NCBI GenBank assembly: GCA_032716605.1
Contig: CM064573.1
Coordinates: 2,145,207-2,209,206, forward strand
Origin: Paralithodes platypus
Lineage: Eukaryota > Arthropoda > Malacostraca > Decapoda > Lithodidae
DNA: 64,000 nucleotides
Reading direction: 5' to 3'
The notes under the pieces: model-generated
What the model was told of the DNA's origin: nothing
Databases searched by the model: none
Seen by the model: the letters and a program-made list of their open reading frames with translations, nothing else
Program-made: the position numbers and the translations under genes
Part shown: positions 33,291-43,068 of the stretch, piece after piece
Position numbering within the stretch: position 1 is the first letter of the stretch
Layout: each line of letters begins with the position of its first letter

Positions 33291-33990
33291 TCAGGGTTAC
33301 CAAGGCCGCTAGATTGGAAATATATGCCCAAAAGTGCTAGAATAATGGTGGTGCCGCTTTAGCATGCAGTCTACCAGGACATTCACACTTTAGCCTGCGG
33401 TCTACTGGGTCACTTTTTTATTTTTTATTTTCCATGTGAGTGAGGCAGACAAAAGGAAGAACTGCCTGTAGCGAGTGCCTCCCCCATAGTTGAAAGAGTG
33501 ACAGGGCCAAAATCAAGGGACGCTCGAGCTAAAATGCCTGGACACACGGAGTTTGAACCTACACCTAGTAGGTGGGATACAAAACTAACCCTCAGCTACC
33601 AGCTATAGTCTATTCGCTGTAAGTAGGCGAAAAATCATGACCACTAGATCGAAGCAAATAGACCTAGCGGGAAAGTCGGTAAATTGGCAACACTGGGGCC
33701 CAATAACACAAGTAAATACAGGGTTACCATATCAAGTCCCGCTAGATAATAAATAAATGCCAAAATCGCTAGAACAATGGCACAATCCCTACAATATCGC
33801 TCTAAAATGTCTCAAATATACAGAATGTCTCTAGATGTTAACATTTCCCGCTAGATCGAAGTAAATAGACCTAGCGGCAAAGTCAGTAAATTGGCAACAC
33901 TGGAGCCCAAAGTAGCGAGAAAGTCGGTAAATTGGCAACATTGGGGCCCAAAGTAGCGGGAAAGTCGGTAAATTGGCAACACTGCGGCCC
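33291..33990. mobile_element. hAT-like element(s), family Q, with internal repeats
   Basis: Starts cagggttacca (33294 and again at 33719) and contains four tggcaacactg-type ends (about 33682, 33892, 33935 and 33977). The 43-bp segment agcgggaaagtcggtaaattgg is repeated in tandem. Interior gctagat motifs match 15284-15950. A LINE 3' end (33411-33555) is inserted. Confidence 0.5.
33411..33555 (-). mobile_element. LINE J 3' end, truncated copy
   Basis: The reverse complement matches the 52500-52625 tail: caaactccgtgtgtccaggc, ttttggccctgtcactcttt, caactatgggggaggcactc, then cacatgga and an A/T-rich tail. Nested in family Q. Confidence 0.7.
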
Positions 33991-34084
33991 AATGACACCT
34001 CGATTTTGGCAGCTGTGTGGGGCCCTTGATTCGCCCTGATGGAGGTGTCAACGCGGGAAAAGGAGGAGGCGAACCCAAGCCATT

Positions 34085-34375
34085 ATTTTTAAGAGGGGGG
34101 GTCGAAAGAGGGGTGTGTGAGATAATGGAGAGGCTGGGGGGGAGGGGGGGGGGGAGGATAGGGGAAGGAGGGAGGGAAAGAAAGAGTATGTGGGTGTTTA
34201 GGTGGGTGTTTGTTTGTTTGTGTGTGTGTGTGTGTATAAAGATAGGAGTTGTAAGAGTATTTTAAAGAGAGCAGGGTGTTTGTATAGAGGGAAGAGAGGA
34301 AGAGTTGAGAAAATATAGAGATATAGAGATATAAAGAGAGAGAGAGAGAGGGGGGGGGGGGGGGGACTAAACAAG
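34085..34375. repeat. G/GA-rich low-complexity tract
   Basis: G runs, gga repeats, a short (GT)n and (AGAT)n/(GA)n. Frames over it are artefacts. Confidence 0.85.
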
Positions 34376-34454
34376 GAGATGTAAAAGTGAATATCAAATT
34401 TTAAAATATTGCTTAAGGTGTTGAATAGTGAGAAAAAAAGCATACCACAAATAC

Positions 34455-34662
34455 TGGAGAATATACACATAACGGCCGAAGGCCGGTTTCTCTTAAATTT
34501 ACAGGCTCGCTATCGCTCGCAAGGAACAAATCGACACCTAAATGGCACGCAAGGTCTTTATATTGATATAGAAATGGGACGAAAGGTTTTAAAATCAACA
34601 AACTAATGGTGCTAAACATGAGGAAGAAGGGGGACCAGAAAAAACAACCCATCTCCCCTTAA
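34455..34662 (-). mobile_element. family A, right-half fragment
   Basis: Begins at the hairpin (ggccgaaggccggtt), then caggctcgctatcgctcgc, ggcacgcaaggtct, gctaaacatgagg and the terminus ccatctccccTTAA at 34659-34662. Confidence 0.75.
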
Positions 34663-35185
34663 ATATAGATAGTGTTGTATGTACATACATTAGATAATAC
34701 ATATTATTGGTGTTGGGGTATACATTTTTTTTTTTTTTTTTTTTTCTATATTCCAACTTACTTCCTCTCGGGCATAGGCTGAGAGCCTTAACATTCACCG
34801 CTTTACAATGAACAGTGAAGCCCGTGAGGTCTTGTTCCAGTCTAGGGAGTGAAACATGTGAAGATACTATAATATAGATACTATTGTTTAAATATAGATA
34901 GTTATGTATATATTTTACATAGTACCGGTGTATATTAGATAGTATAATTATAAATACTACTGGTTACATATACTGTAGATAGTGCTGAATGTATATATAT
35001 ATATATATTAGATAGTATATATCATTGGTGTTGGTTTACATATAGGTTGTACTGTTTATATACTGTATAGAGAGATATAGGCTATCTGTGTACAGTATAT
35101 ATTATATAGTATTAATATAAATACTACTGTTTACATATAGATAGTTCTGTCTACACATAAGATAGTATATATTATTGGTATTGGG
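34663..35185. repeat. degenerate AT minisatellite with retroposon tail
   Basis: Irregular units of tatagatagt / tatattattggtgttgg across 520 bp. The poly-T/retroposon 3' end at 34727-34797 (minus) matches 26880-26952. Confidence 0.65.
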
Positions 35186-35214
35186 AGGCCTGCTTGAAAC
35201 TATCCACAGGAGAC

Positions 35215-36055
35215 GCACACACAGTCACACACACAGACACACACACATCTGCTTTCACCCACACAATACGATCACGTGACATGAGACAAGCATAGAAGTG
35301 ACATGACATCCCTGACACTGAATGACAGGTGTGGGGGGTGGGGGGGGGGGGGGGGGGGGGAGGGGGGAAAGAGGAAATCGGTAAAGGTGGAGAGGAGGAA
35401 AGTAAGAGAGAGAGAGAGAGAGATAGGAAGGAAGAATAAGGAGGTGAGAAAGAAAGGAGTACATTAGGTGAGAGAGAGAGAGAGAAAGGGGGGGGGGGGA
35501 AGAAGTGGTGATAGTAGTGGGGAGGAGGGGAGGGAGAAAAGAGGAAATTGGGAAAGGTGGTGGAGAGAGAGAGAATACGAGAAAACTGAACACGCGAAAT
35601 CGAAAATGGGAAGACATAATTCGGAAGGAGGTGGTGCGGTGGGGGGAGGACAAACATACAATTCAACTCCCCCCCCCCCCCCCCACCCCACCCTCCCACA
35701 TGCCGTAAAGAAGGTCAAGTTACACTCACGAGGTCATTCTCTACCCCCACTGACCTAATGTATGACCTCCCTCCCTCCTCCCTCCCCCCCTCACACACCA
35801 TATTGACCCCACCCCCTCCCTCCCCCCAACCCCCCTCACACCGTATTGACCCCCTCCCCCACCATATTGACACCCCCCCCGGCCCCATCACACCCTCCCC
35901 CAACCCCTAACCCCCCTCACACACCATATTGACCCCACCCCCGACCCCCTCACCCCTTCCCCCCCTCACACACCATATTGACCCCCTACTTTACTACCTC
36001 ACATCACGTTTGGAAAGGGGGGTGGGGCAGCCATTGGGGGGGGGGGGGGGGAGGG
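35215..36055. repeat. low-complexity block: GA, G-run, C-run and CCCTC minisatellite
   Basis: (GA)n and G runs to 35580, a 19-base C run at about 35669, then 35760-35990 with units like ccctcacacaccatattgac cccacccc, and another G run at 36034-36052. All frames here are repeat translations. Confidence 0.85.
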
Positions 36056-36059
36056 AGTG

Positions 36060-36280
36060 TACAGTCACTCATAAACATTCGTGTACCTCACTTATTTCCA
36101 ATCATGGAAGTATATCTTTGGAAACGAATTATAAGGAATACAATTTTGTAAACATGAACTACAAAACTATACATACAATAATTGTATTGAATACCTTGTG
36201 CCATCCAACAATCAATCTAGATAGTTATGATTGCATACAGAAAACATGGGGGGGGGGAGGAATTTTCATGAGTGACTGTA
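36060..36280. mobile_element. family N, Tc1/mariner-like MITE
   Basis: TA at both ends (36060-36061 and 36279-36280) and TIRs cagtcactcat / atgagtgactg. The 221 bp interior is AT-rich and non-coding. A CAGT start with TA target matches the Tc1 pattern. Confidence 0.65.
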
Positions 36281-36324
36281 CATAGCCCTCTACCAACCAT
36301 ACCACCATATCGGTCCTGTTAGAG

Positions 36325-36490
36325 TATTTTTTTTTTTTTTCTATGTGAGTGAGGGAGGCAAAAGGCAGAACTGCCTATAGCGAGTGCCTCCCCCATAGTT
36401 GAAAGAGTGACAGGGCCAAAATCAAGGGACGTTCGAGCCAAAATGCCTGGACACACGGAGTTTGAAGCAATTTAAGTCATAGGAAGAGGG
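36325..36490 (-). mobile_element. LINE J 3' end, truncated copy
   Basis: The reverse complement reads cttcaaactccgtgtgtcca ... ttgattttggccctgtcact ... tgagtgagg...cacatag and ends in a poly(A) of about 14. Same family as 33411, 52420 and 59575. Confidence 0.75.
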
Positions 36491-36536
36491 AAAGACTGAT
36501 TCTGGGAGTCATAACCCCCCCCCCCCCCTAGTAATA

Positions 36537-36634
36537 CTAATACCATAAGTCATAGTCAGTATACATAGCAGAACGATAGCGCTATAATAAATGTACAGTT
36601 GACCACGGGAGTTTGATATCCAACCCCCCCCCCC

Positions 36635-36686
<52 letters not shown>

Positions 36687-36695
36687 ACACACACA

Positions 36696-36728
<33 letters not shown>

Positions 36729-37508
36729 TTGTACGTGTGGAAAGGAAATATGTATCATTGAATTACTGGCTTCAGGGGAGATGGCCCCTTTTTCTGGACC
36801 CCCTCCTTCCTTTTGTTTAGCCCCACTAGTGTTCAAATTATAACACATTTTAACACCTTTCGACCCATTTCGTTGTCAATTTCAAGACCTTCTGTGCCAA
36901 CTTTTTCCTGGCGAGCGATAGCGAACCTGTAATTTTAAGAGAAACCGGGACAGTTTTCTACCAAAAAATGTACAAATTTGTCTGGAAGGGGGTATAGGGG
37001 GTGTTTATTAAAGTTTGGTGGAGGTCTATCGAGGAAACTAATAAATATATGAATGAATGACTTAATAGACCAAAAATGACTTAATAGACCAAAAATAACA
37101 CAAACAAACCAGTTACTATTCTCTTACAGGAAAAAATCGATACCTAAATGGCACGAAAGGTCTTAAAATATGACCCCCTCACCCCACCCATAGTAATACC
37201 ATAATTCATAGCCAGTATACATAGCAGAACGGTAGTGCTATGGTAAATGTACAGTTGACCACGGGAGTTTCATATCCAACCCCCGCCCTACACACCACAC
37301 ACACACACACACACACACATACCCACACACACACACATACCCACACACACACACATACCCACACACACACATACCCACACACACACACACACACACACAC
37401 ATACCCACACACACACACGCACCCACACACACACACACACACACACACATACCCACACACACACACACAATTGTACTAGTGGAAAGGAAATAACTACGAT
37501 TGAATTAC
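36537..37508. repeat. duplication with (CA)n, enclosing family A copy
   Basis: 36537-36768 and 37190-37508 are copies of one segment (cagtatacatagcagaacg; gtacagttgaccacgggagt). Each has its own (CA)n: simple in the first (36637-36728), with acacataccc interruptions in the second (37296-37470). The family A copy lies between. Confidence 0.8.
36771..37180 (+). mobile_element. family A copy, degenerate
   Basis: caggggagatggcccctttt at the left, then gagcgatagcgaacctg and gtttggtggaggtctatcg. It is followed by a 23-bp direct duplication (gacttaatagaccaaaaat) and a reversed A fragment (taaatggcacgaaaggtctt). The hairpin is partly deleted. Confidence 0.65.
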
Positions 37509-37512
37509 AGGG

Positions 37513-37894
37513 TTAAGGGGGGTGACCTGTTTTTGTTCTGTCCTTTTCTATCTTTCTCTGGCTTGTATCCATTTGGCCCCATTCAGCCTACTGTTTTAAG
37601 ACGTTTAGCCCCATTCAGGTGTAAAAAAATTAGTGGTGAGCGGTAGCGAGCCAGCATATTTTTTATTTGTGTTATGACAGCAGGCTAAATTTGTACATTT
37701 TTCGATAGAAAAATTTCTCCGGCGAAGCCGGATTTCTTCATATAATGCTGGCTCGCTATCGCTCGCCAGGAAGAAATCGACACCTAGATGGTGATAAACG
37801 TCTTAAAATAGTTGGCTGAATGGGGACGAATGGATACAAGCCAGAGAAAGAGAGAAAAGGACAGAATTAACAAAATTCAGGTCACCCCCCTTAA
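37513..37894. mobile_element. family A palindromic (foldback) copy
   Basis: TTAA at 37513-37516 and 37891-37894. The ends TTAAGGGGGGTGACCTG and, reversed, the identical 17 bases begin arms that pair across almost the whole element (cagcctactgttttaagacg with cgtcttaaaatagttggctg; gcgagccagcat with atgctggctcgc). The short centre is the tctccggcgaagccgga hairpin. Unlike other A copies, both halves have the same arm. It can be read as one long cruciform-forming sequence of 382 bp. Confidence 0.85.
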
Positions 37895-37918
37895 GGGTGG
37901 ACAGCCGTATATATTTCC

Positions 37919-38088
<170 letters not shown>

Positions 38089-38104
38089 CATCGTTACTAT
38101 TGTT

Positions 38105-38322
38105 TCCTCCCTAGACCTCCATCAATCTCAAAATGACAATCCCTAGACCCCCTTTCAAGATAAATGTGTACATTTTTTAGTACAAAAATGTCCCGGCCGC
38201 CTCTCAAATTACAGGCTCGGTACCGCTCGCCAGGAAAATACCAAAATGGCAGGAAAGGTCTTAAAATTGACACCAAAATGGCACGAAAGGTCTTAAAATG
38301 GACACGTATTGCCTACCCTTAA
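38105..38322 (-). mobile_element. family A copy, shortened
   Basis: cctagacctccatcaatctc, ttcaagataaatgtgtacat, caggctcggtaccgctcgcc and two copies of ggcacgaaaggtcttaaaat. The right end is tacccTTAA. The hairpin loop is reduced. Confidence 0.7.
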
Positions 38323-38389
38323 TCTCCCCCCACCCCGATAGTAATACCATAATTCACAGTCACTATACCCCCTCCCCTCCCCTCCCCCC

Positions 38390-38392
38390 AGC

Positions 38393-38436
<44 letters not shown>

Positions 38437-38475
38437 TGTGTGTGTGTGTTTTTTTTTTGTTTTTTTTTTTTTTTA
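38390..38475. repeat. (AGT)n-(GT)n-T run
   Basis: Compound microsatellite. Confidence 0.95.
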
Positions 38476-38572
38476 CCTACCATAACCCGGATATTTATTA
38501 ACACACCGATAACTGTTGAATAAATTACCGGACCCCCGTCCCATTGTAAATGATCCCCTACTACTATCTCAA

Positions 38573-38998
38573 CCACTTCTCCCTCATGTTTAGCCCCAAA
38601 AGCTTTCAGATTTTAATATGTTTGCCCCATTTGTTCTCAATCATTATGTTCTCTCCACTAACCAACTTTACTCCTAAACTCGATTAATGAAATTAACAAA
38701 CACATGTGGCAGTCCGGGGATTCGAACCCAGGACTTTCACACCGAAAATCAACACTCTTATGCATTGCACCGCGAAGACCCGACCCATTTTTTTGTCAAT
38801 ATCAAGACCGATCGTGCTATTTAGGTGTCGATGTTTTCCATGCGAGCGATAACGAGCCTGTAACTTGAAAGGAACCAGCTTTCGGCCGGGAAATTTTTCT
38901 ACCGAAAAATGTACAAGTTTATCTTGAAAGGGGGTAGGGGGGGGGGGGGTCTAGGGGGTGTCATTATTAGCTTGATGGAGGTCTAGCGAGGACACTCT
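38573..38998 (+). mobile_element. family A copy split by SINE T
   Basis: ctccctcatgtttagcccca at 38579; the sequence breaks off at about 38640 and resumes at about 38782 (cccatttttttgtcaatatc). The tRNA-SINE lies between. The later part has gcgagcgataacgagcctg, the hairpin and cttgatggaggtctagcgag. Confidence 0.75.
38648..38781 (-). mobile_element. tRNA-derived SINE T, copy 5
   Basis: Minus-strand box B (ggttcgaatccccgg on the reverse strand) and SINE body (gttaatttcattaatcgagt), nested inside family A. This is the best preserved B box among the T copies. Confidence 0.75.
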
Positions 38999-39547
38999 AA
39001 CACCACCACCTCCACTAACTTCCTCCTCCCTCCTCACCCTACCCTCCCCTCTCCCTCTCCTCCCCTCCCCACCCTCCCCCCAGCTAGTAGTGGTTACCGA
39101 CCATAACCCCCGGATATTTATTAACACACCGATAACTGAATAATTTAGCGGACCCCCCCCCCCCTTGTAAATGATCCTTCCCCCCCCCTCTCCTCCTCCC
39201 TATCCCCGCCACCCAACTAGCTCCTCCCCCCCCCCCCCCCCTCTCCCCCCTTGTAAATGATGCCCCACCCTCCCTCTATCCTACCCATCTACTATAGCAT
39301 ATTCGCTGTCAGTAGGCGAAAAATCTCATCATGACCTCTATCCTCTGTAACTCAAAAAGGGCTGGTGCAAATTGGCTGTAAATTTCAACATCTATTTCTT
39401 GACTGACTCTTCCTAAATGGTAGACATATTAGCTCGATTAATCTAGTCGTTTTTGAGTTACAGAGGTTAGAGGTCATAATGCGAATAAACTATAGCCCCC
39501 CCCCCCCTCCTCCTCGCATTTATATAATTTTTGTCACCGTTATTTTA
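38999..39547. repeat. C-rich tracts and inverted repeat S
   Basis: C-rich low complexity at 39000-39280. 39292-39495 is an inverted repeat: ctatagcatattcgc ... atgacctctat...ctctgtaactcaaaaa against the reverse of ttttgagttacagaggttag. A half copy lies at 33598. No gene. Confidence 0.55.
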
Positions 39548-39715
39548 GTTTCCTCCCTAGACCTCCATCAAACTAAAAAATGATATCCCCTAAACCCCTT
39601 TTCAAGATAAATTTGTAAATTTGTCGGTAGAAAAAGGTATTAATATTGACATAGATATGGGGCAAAAGGTCTGAATATCGACAAACTAATAGGGCAAACA
39701 TCTTATAATCTGAAA
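39548..39715 (-). mobile_element. family A, internal-deletion copy
   Basis: cctccctagacctccatcaa ... ttcaagataaatttgtaaat then, without the hairpin, ggggcaaaaggtctgaat and caaactaatagggcaaacat. Confidence 0.6.
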
Positions 39716-39904
39716 AAGTAACACTCTCTCTCTTCCCCTCCCCCCCTCCTCTACCCTTCCCCTCCCCCCACCCTAGTAGTTACCAGCCATAAACCGGATA
39801 TTTATAACACACACCGATAACTGAATAACTTACCGTACCCCAACCCCTAGGGAGGAAACTAGATAAATATGAAATTATATGAAGAAAAAAAATCGACCAA
39901 AATA

Positions 39905-40560
39905 TTAGTTGTAGATAACATGGAACTATCACACAATACATTTAAGTTTTACTAGAAGGGAACACGAATACTAATCCATTCTACTTTTTACCTGAGTTTT
40001 ACTAGAAGGTGACCTAGAGCCATCACACACTACTTCTCATAGACTACCATTTTATTAGAGTTTTACTTGAAAAGGACATGGAACTATCACACAATACATT
40101 TAAGTTTTACTAGAAGGGAACACGAAACTAGCATATTCTACTTTTTACATGAGTTTTACTACCTAGAACCATCGCACACTACAACTCATAGACTACCATT
40201 TGACTACAATTTGACTTGATGAGGTAAATGGAACTATCACATTCTGCTTTATATTTGAGTCTTACTAGAAGAGAACATGGGATTAGGTTATAGCACACAA
40301 CAGGTTCTTCTAATACACTAGACTTTGTCGCTAAAATTGTACTTGAAGAGAACATGGAACCACCACACATTACTTTATATTTGAGTATCACGAAAAGATA
40401 AAATGGGGCTAAACAAGAGAGAAAATGGGGCTATGACACACTAGACATGCTACTAGAATATTACTAGCAAACTATATGGGACTATCACTCTCTGCATTAC
40501 AGTAGATAAATAAATAAATCAATATAAATAAATACTACAAATAACTGAAAATGGAACTAT
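39905..40560. repeat. degenerate satellite of about 140 bp units
   Basis: Recurrent ttttactagaagggaacacg, catggaactatcacacaata and catagactaccattt. Four to five diverged units, plus remnants at 40795-40860 on the other side of a family F insertion. Confidence 0.6.
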
Positions 40561-40569
40561 CGCATACCG

Positions 40570-40790
40570 GTACTGTCTCTTTTGCTGTCCTACTTTTCCT
40601 TCTGGGGGCACGAGGCTAGGAATCCTCCTTCCCTTGTAAAATTCTCCTACTCATCGAGACAGAGAAAAGGGCGAGGGAACGCGAAAGTGGTACTGGACCC
40701 TAAGAATTTGAAATGTAGATGTGGTTTCTGTTCGGGCTCTGTCTCGAGTCGGCCACCCCCAGCAGTGGGGTATTTACATGAGTAATATAC
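40570..40790 (+). repeat. family F retroposon-like copy
   Basis: Ends with gggctctgtctcgagtcggccacccccag (split here: gggctctgtctcgag, tcggccacccccag) and sits within the satellite (ccggtactg / ccggtacta on both sides). The 67-residue frame shows no domain. Confidence 0.5.
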
Positions 40791-40879
40791 ACACATACTA
40801 GAAGAGAAAATGGGACTATCATATACCGGTACTAATATATATTTTTGAGTTTTAGTATTAGATAAAAAGGATATATGGT

Positions 40880-41009
40880 TGCTAGAAGGATTACTTGATA
40901 TAGTCTGTAGCCATTTTTATGACTAGACGTCCTTCCTGAGCTGAATAAAATCGCTTAATAGTTGCCAGAATAAAATGAAAAGGACGTCACCGGTACTGAA
41001 GGGGGTTAA
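40880..41009. mobile_element. family B, right half
   Basis: gacgtccttcctgagctgaa taaaatcgcttaatagttgcc, then ggacgtcaccggtactgaag and TTAA at 41006-41009. The left half is missing or diverged. Confidence 0.6.
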
Positions 41010-41098
41010 AGTACGAAAAGGAACGACTAACTCTATTTTACATTTGGGGGTTTTGCAGGCTCATAAAATAGGATTATAATGTTCTCGTTAGCTCCAGG

Positions 41099-41400
41099 GT
41101 TAAGGGATACTACTCGCTTTTTATGGACCCCTTCTCCCTCATGTTTAGCATATTAGCTTTTGAGGTTTTAAGACGGTCTGTCCATTAGTTTGGCGATTTT
41201 GAGACCTTTCGCCCCATTTCTTTGTCAATATTTAGACCTTTCGTGCCATTTAGGTGTCGAGCCTGTAGTTTCAGAAGGAACTGGCCTTCGGCCGTGACAT
41301 TTTTCTACCGAAAAATGTACAAATTTATCTTGAAAGGGGGTCTAGGGGGTATTTTATTAAGCTTGATGGAGGTCTAGCGAGGAAACTCAAAAAAATAAAA
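41099..41400 (+). mobile_element. family A copy
   Basis: Left gggTTAAgggatact, then ctccctcatgtttagcatat, gacctttcgtgccatttagg, ggaactggccttcggccg and aagcttgatggaggtctagc. It lacks the gcgagcgata segment (deletion at about 41260). An (AAATA)n tail follows. Confidence 0.7.
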
Positions 41401-41438
41401 AATAAATAAATAAATAAATAAATATAAAGACCAAACAC

Positions 41439-42179
41439 CAAGCCGGTATCACACGAGAGCTATTATAGTCAACATTCGGTGATCAACATTTTTCTGGCAA
41501 CATTCCTGGGGTATTTTGTTCTGGTATCGGAAACAAGACTGATGATGGATGAAATTAGGTACCGGTAACTGAAAATATTGTCAAAGTTGTTGTTGTTGTT
41601 GTTGTTCCCCAAGCTGCCTGGCCGAACAGCCCCAAGGCCCCGAGCAAGGCCAAGGCCATAACTGAGCGCCCCCACAGAACCCTCCCCGCCGACCACAATA
41701 AAGCCTGGGTGACCGAAGCCACTCCATGGCGGGGAGCTTGAGGAGGGTGCAGAAACGCCCGGGAAACCAAAGCCCCACCCAGGGCCCTGTGCCCCTCAGC
41801 AATTATGAAGAGAAATTTGAGGGGCAAGGGAAAAATGTGACGCTTTGGCTTCCAATCTTGGTAGATTGGGAGGTCAATCCACGTTAGAGACGCCGTCACT
41901 TGAGATCTAGAAAATATATAAGTAAAAGGAACAGTCAGAGTAAGCTATGGGTATGGCAGAGATTGCTCAGTTCTCACTCTGATAGACCAGCCCATCACCA
42001 CATGACTAGAACCCAATCCTCTCAGCATCAGCTAGGAAAGGCCCTAGAAAGCCGCCTTTGGCGGGGGGATAGCTCCCCTATTTCAACCCTTTTCGGGGTT
42101 GGGCACCCGCCATATTGTCAAAGTTAACCACATAAGCTGCCAGACCAGTGTTGAGGGAAAACGCGCTCGTGTGATACCG
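41439..42179. mobile_element. family L MITE interrupted by family I
   Basis: Ends gccggtatcacacgagagc and gcgctcgtgtgataccg pair as TIRs. Without the insert it matches 55157-55363 in reverse (ggcaacattcctggggtat ... gctgccagaccagtgttg). The insertion lies between two copies of atattgtcaaagtt. Confidence 0.75.
41589..42111 (-). mobile_element. family I retroposon, apparently full length
   Basis: 523 bp flanked by the exact 14-bp direct repeats atattgtcaaagtt (41575-41588 and 42112-42125), as left by target-primed reverse transcription. In its own orientation it starts gcgggtgcccaacc and ends with (AAC)n. The minus frame 41899-41555 (114 codons) spans its 3' half and could be incidental. Two 3'-end copies at 28813 and 42961 show it was mobile. 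No RT, so it depends on a LINE; which one is unknown. Confidence 0.78.
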
Positions 42180-42262
42180 ATGTCACTATACCCTGTTCAT
42201 TTTTGCTAAGCCAGAAATCCAGACTCTTAGCGAAAAAAAAAAAAAAAAAATATTCCTCGAGT

Positions 42263-42855
42263 AATTCACCACTTGCGAGTTTCGGCCTATAAGGAAGTTG
42301 GAGCTGTGGTCGTCAATATTTTGCAGAATTATCAGCTAAAATATTGTCATAATACATCTATAAATACATACAACCAAATACATTTATAAAACCAAATACA
42401 TTTATAAATACATACAACCAAATTGATCATACTTAAGGGGAGGTATTTAGTTTGTTCCCTAGACCTCCATCAAGCTTAAAATGACACCCCCTTGAGTCCT
42501 TTTCAAAATAAATTTGTACATTTTTCGGTTGAAAAATGTCCCGGCCGAAGGCCGGTTCTTCTTAAATTAAAGGCTCGCTATCGCTCGCCAGGATAAAATC
42601 GACACCTGAATGGCACAAAAGGTCTTAATATGGGGTGAAAGTTCTTAAAATCGCTAAACTAATGGGGCAAACGTTTTATAATATCAAAAGCAATGGGGCT
42701 AAACATGAGGGAGAAAGGTGTCAAGAAAAAAATCCCTCAAGTGGAGATCTCCCCTTAATAACTATCAGAAACCCACACTATTATTGCATTTCACTTTAAT
42801 ATCGATGTTCACGACTCCAACTTCCTTATAGCCTGAAACTCGCAAGTGGTCAATT
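42263..42855. mobile_element. family G element, copy 3, interrupted by family A
   Basis: Left arm ccacttgcgagtttcggcct ... gttggagctg, right arm ctccaacttccttatagcct gaaactcgcaagtggtcaatt. The interior has a 45-bp direct duplication (catttataaatacatacaac caaat). Family A is inserted at 42433. Confidence 0.75.
42433..42758 (-). mobile_element. family A TTAA element, complete, nested in G
   Basis: TTAA at 42433-42436 and 42755-42758. The ends GGGGAGGTATTTAG and, reversed, GGGGAGATCTCCAC. Full set of landmarks in minus order, including cccggccgaaggccgg. One of the best-preserved A copies. Confidence 0.85.
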
Positions 42856-42960
42856 AACCTGTTATTTCTAACACATGGAAACAAGGTCAAACCGTAAAGA
42901 TGTGTGGAAAATAACAGCCCATTCGTTCCAGCCCTACCCGAGTTACAAAAGGTTCAAGTT

Positions 42961-43056
42961 GTTGTTGTTGTTGTTCCCCCAAGCTGCCTGGCCGAACAGC
43001 CCCAAGGCCCCGAGTAAGGCCAAGGCCACAAACGAGCGCCCCCACACAACCCTCCC
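42961..43056 (-). mobile_element. family I retroposon, 3' fragment with TSD
   Basis: A (GTT)n then gctgcctggccgaacagccc ... gagcgcccccac. It is flanked by aaaaggttcaagtt at about 42947-42960 and 43057-43070, a 14-bp target-site duplication. About 96 bp, so a dead-on-arrival copy. Confidence 0.78.
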
Positions 43057-43068
43057 AAAAGGTTCAAG

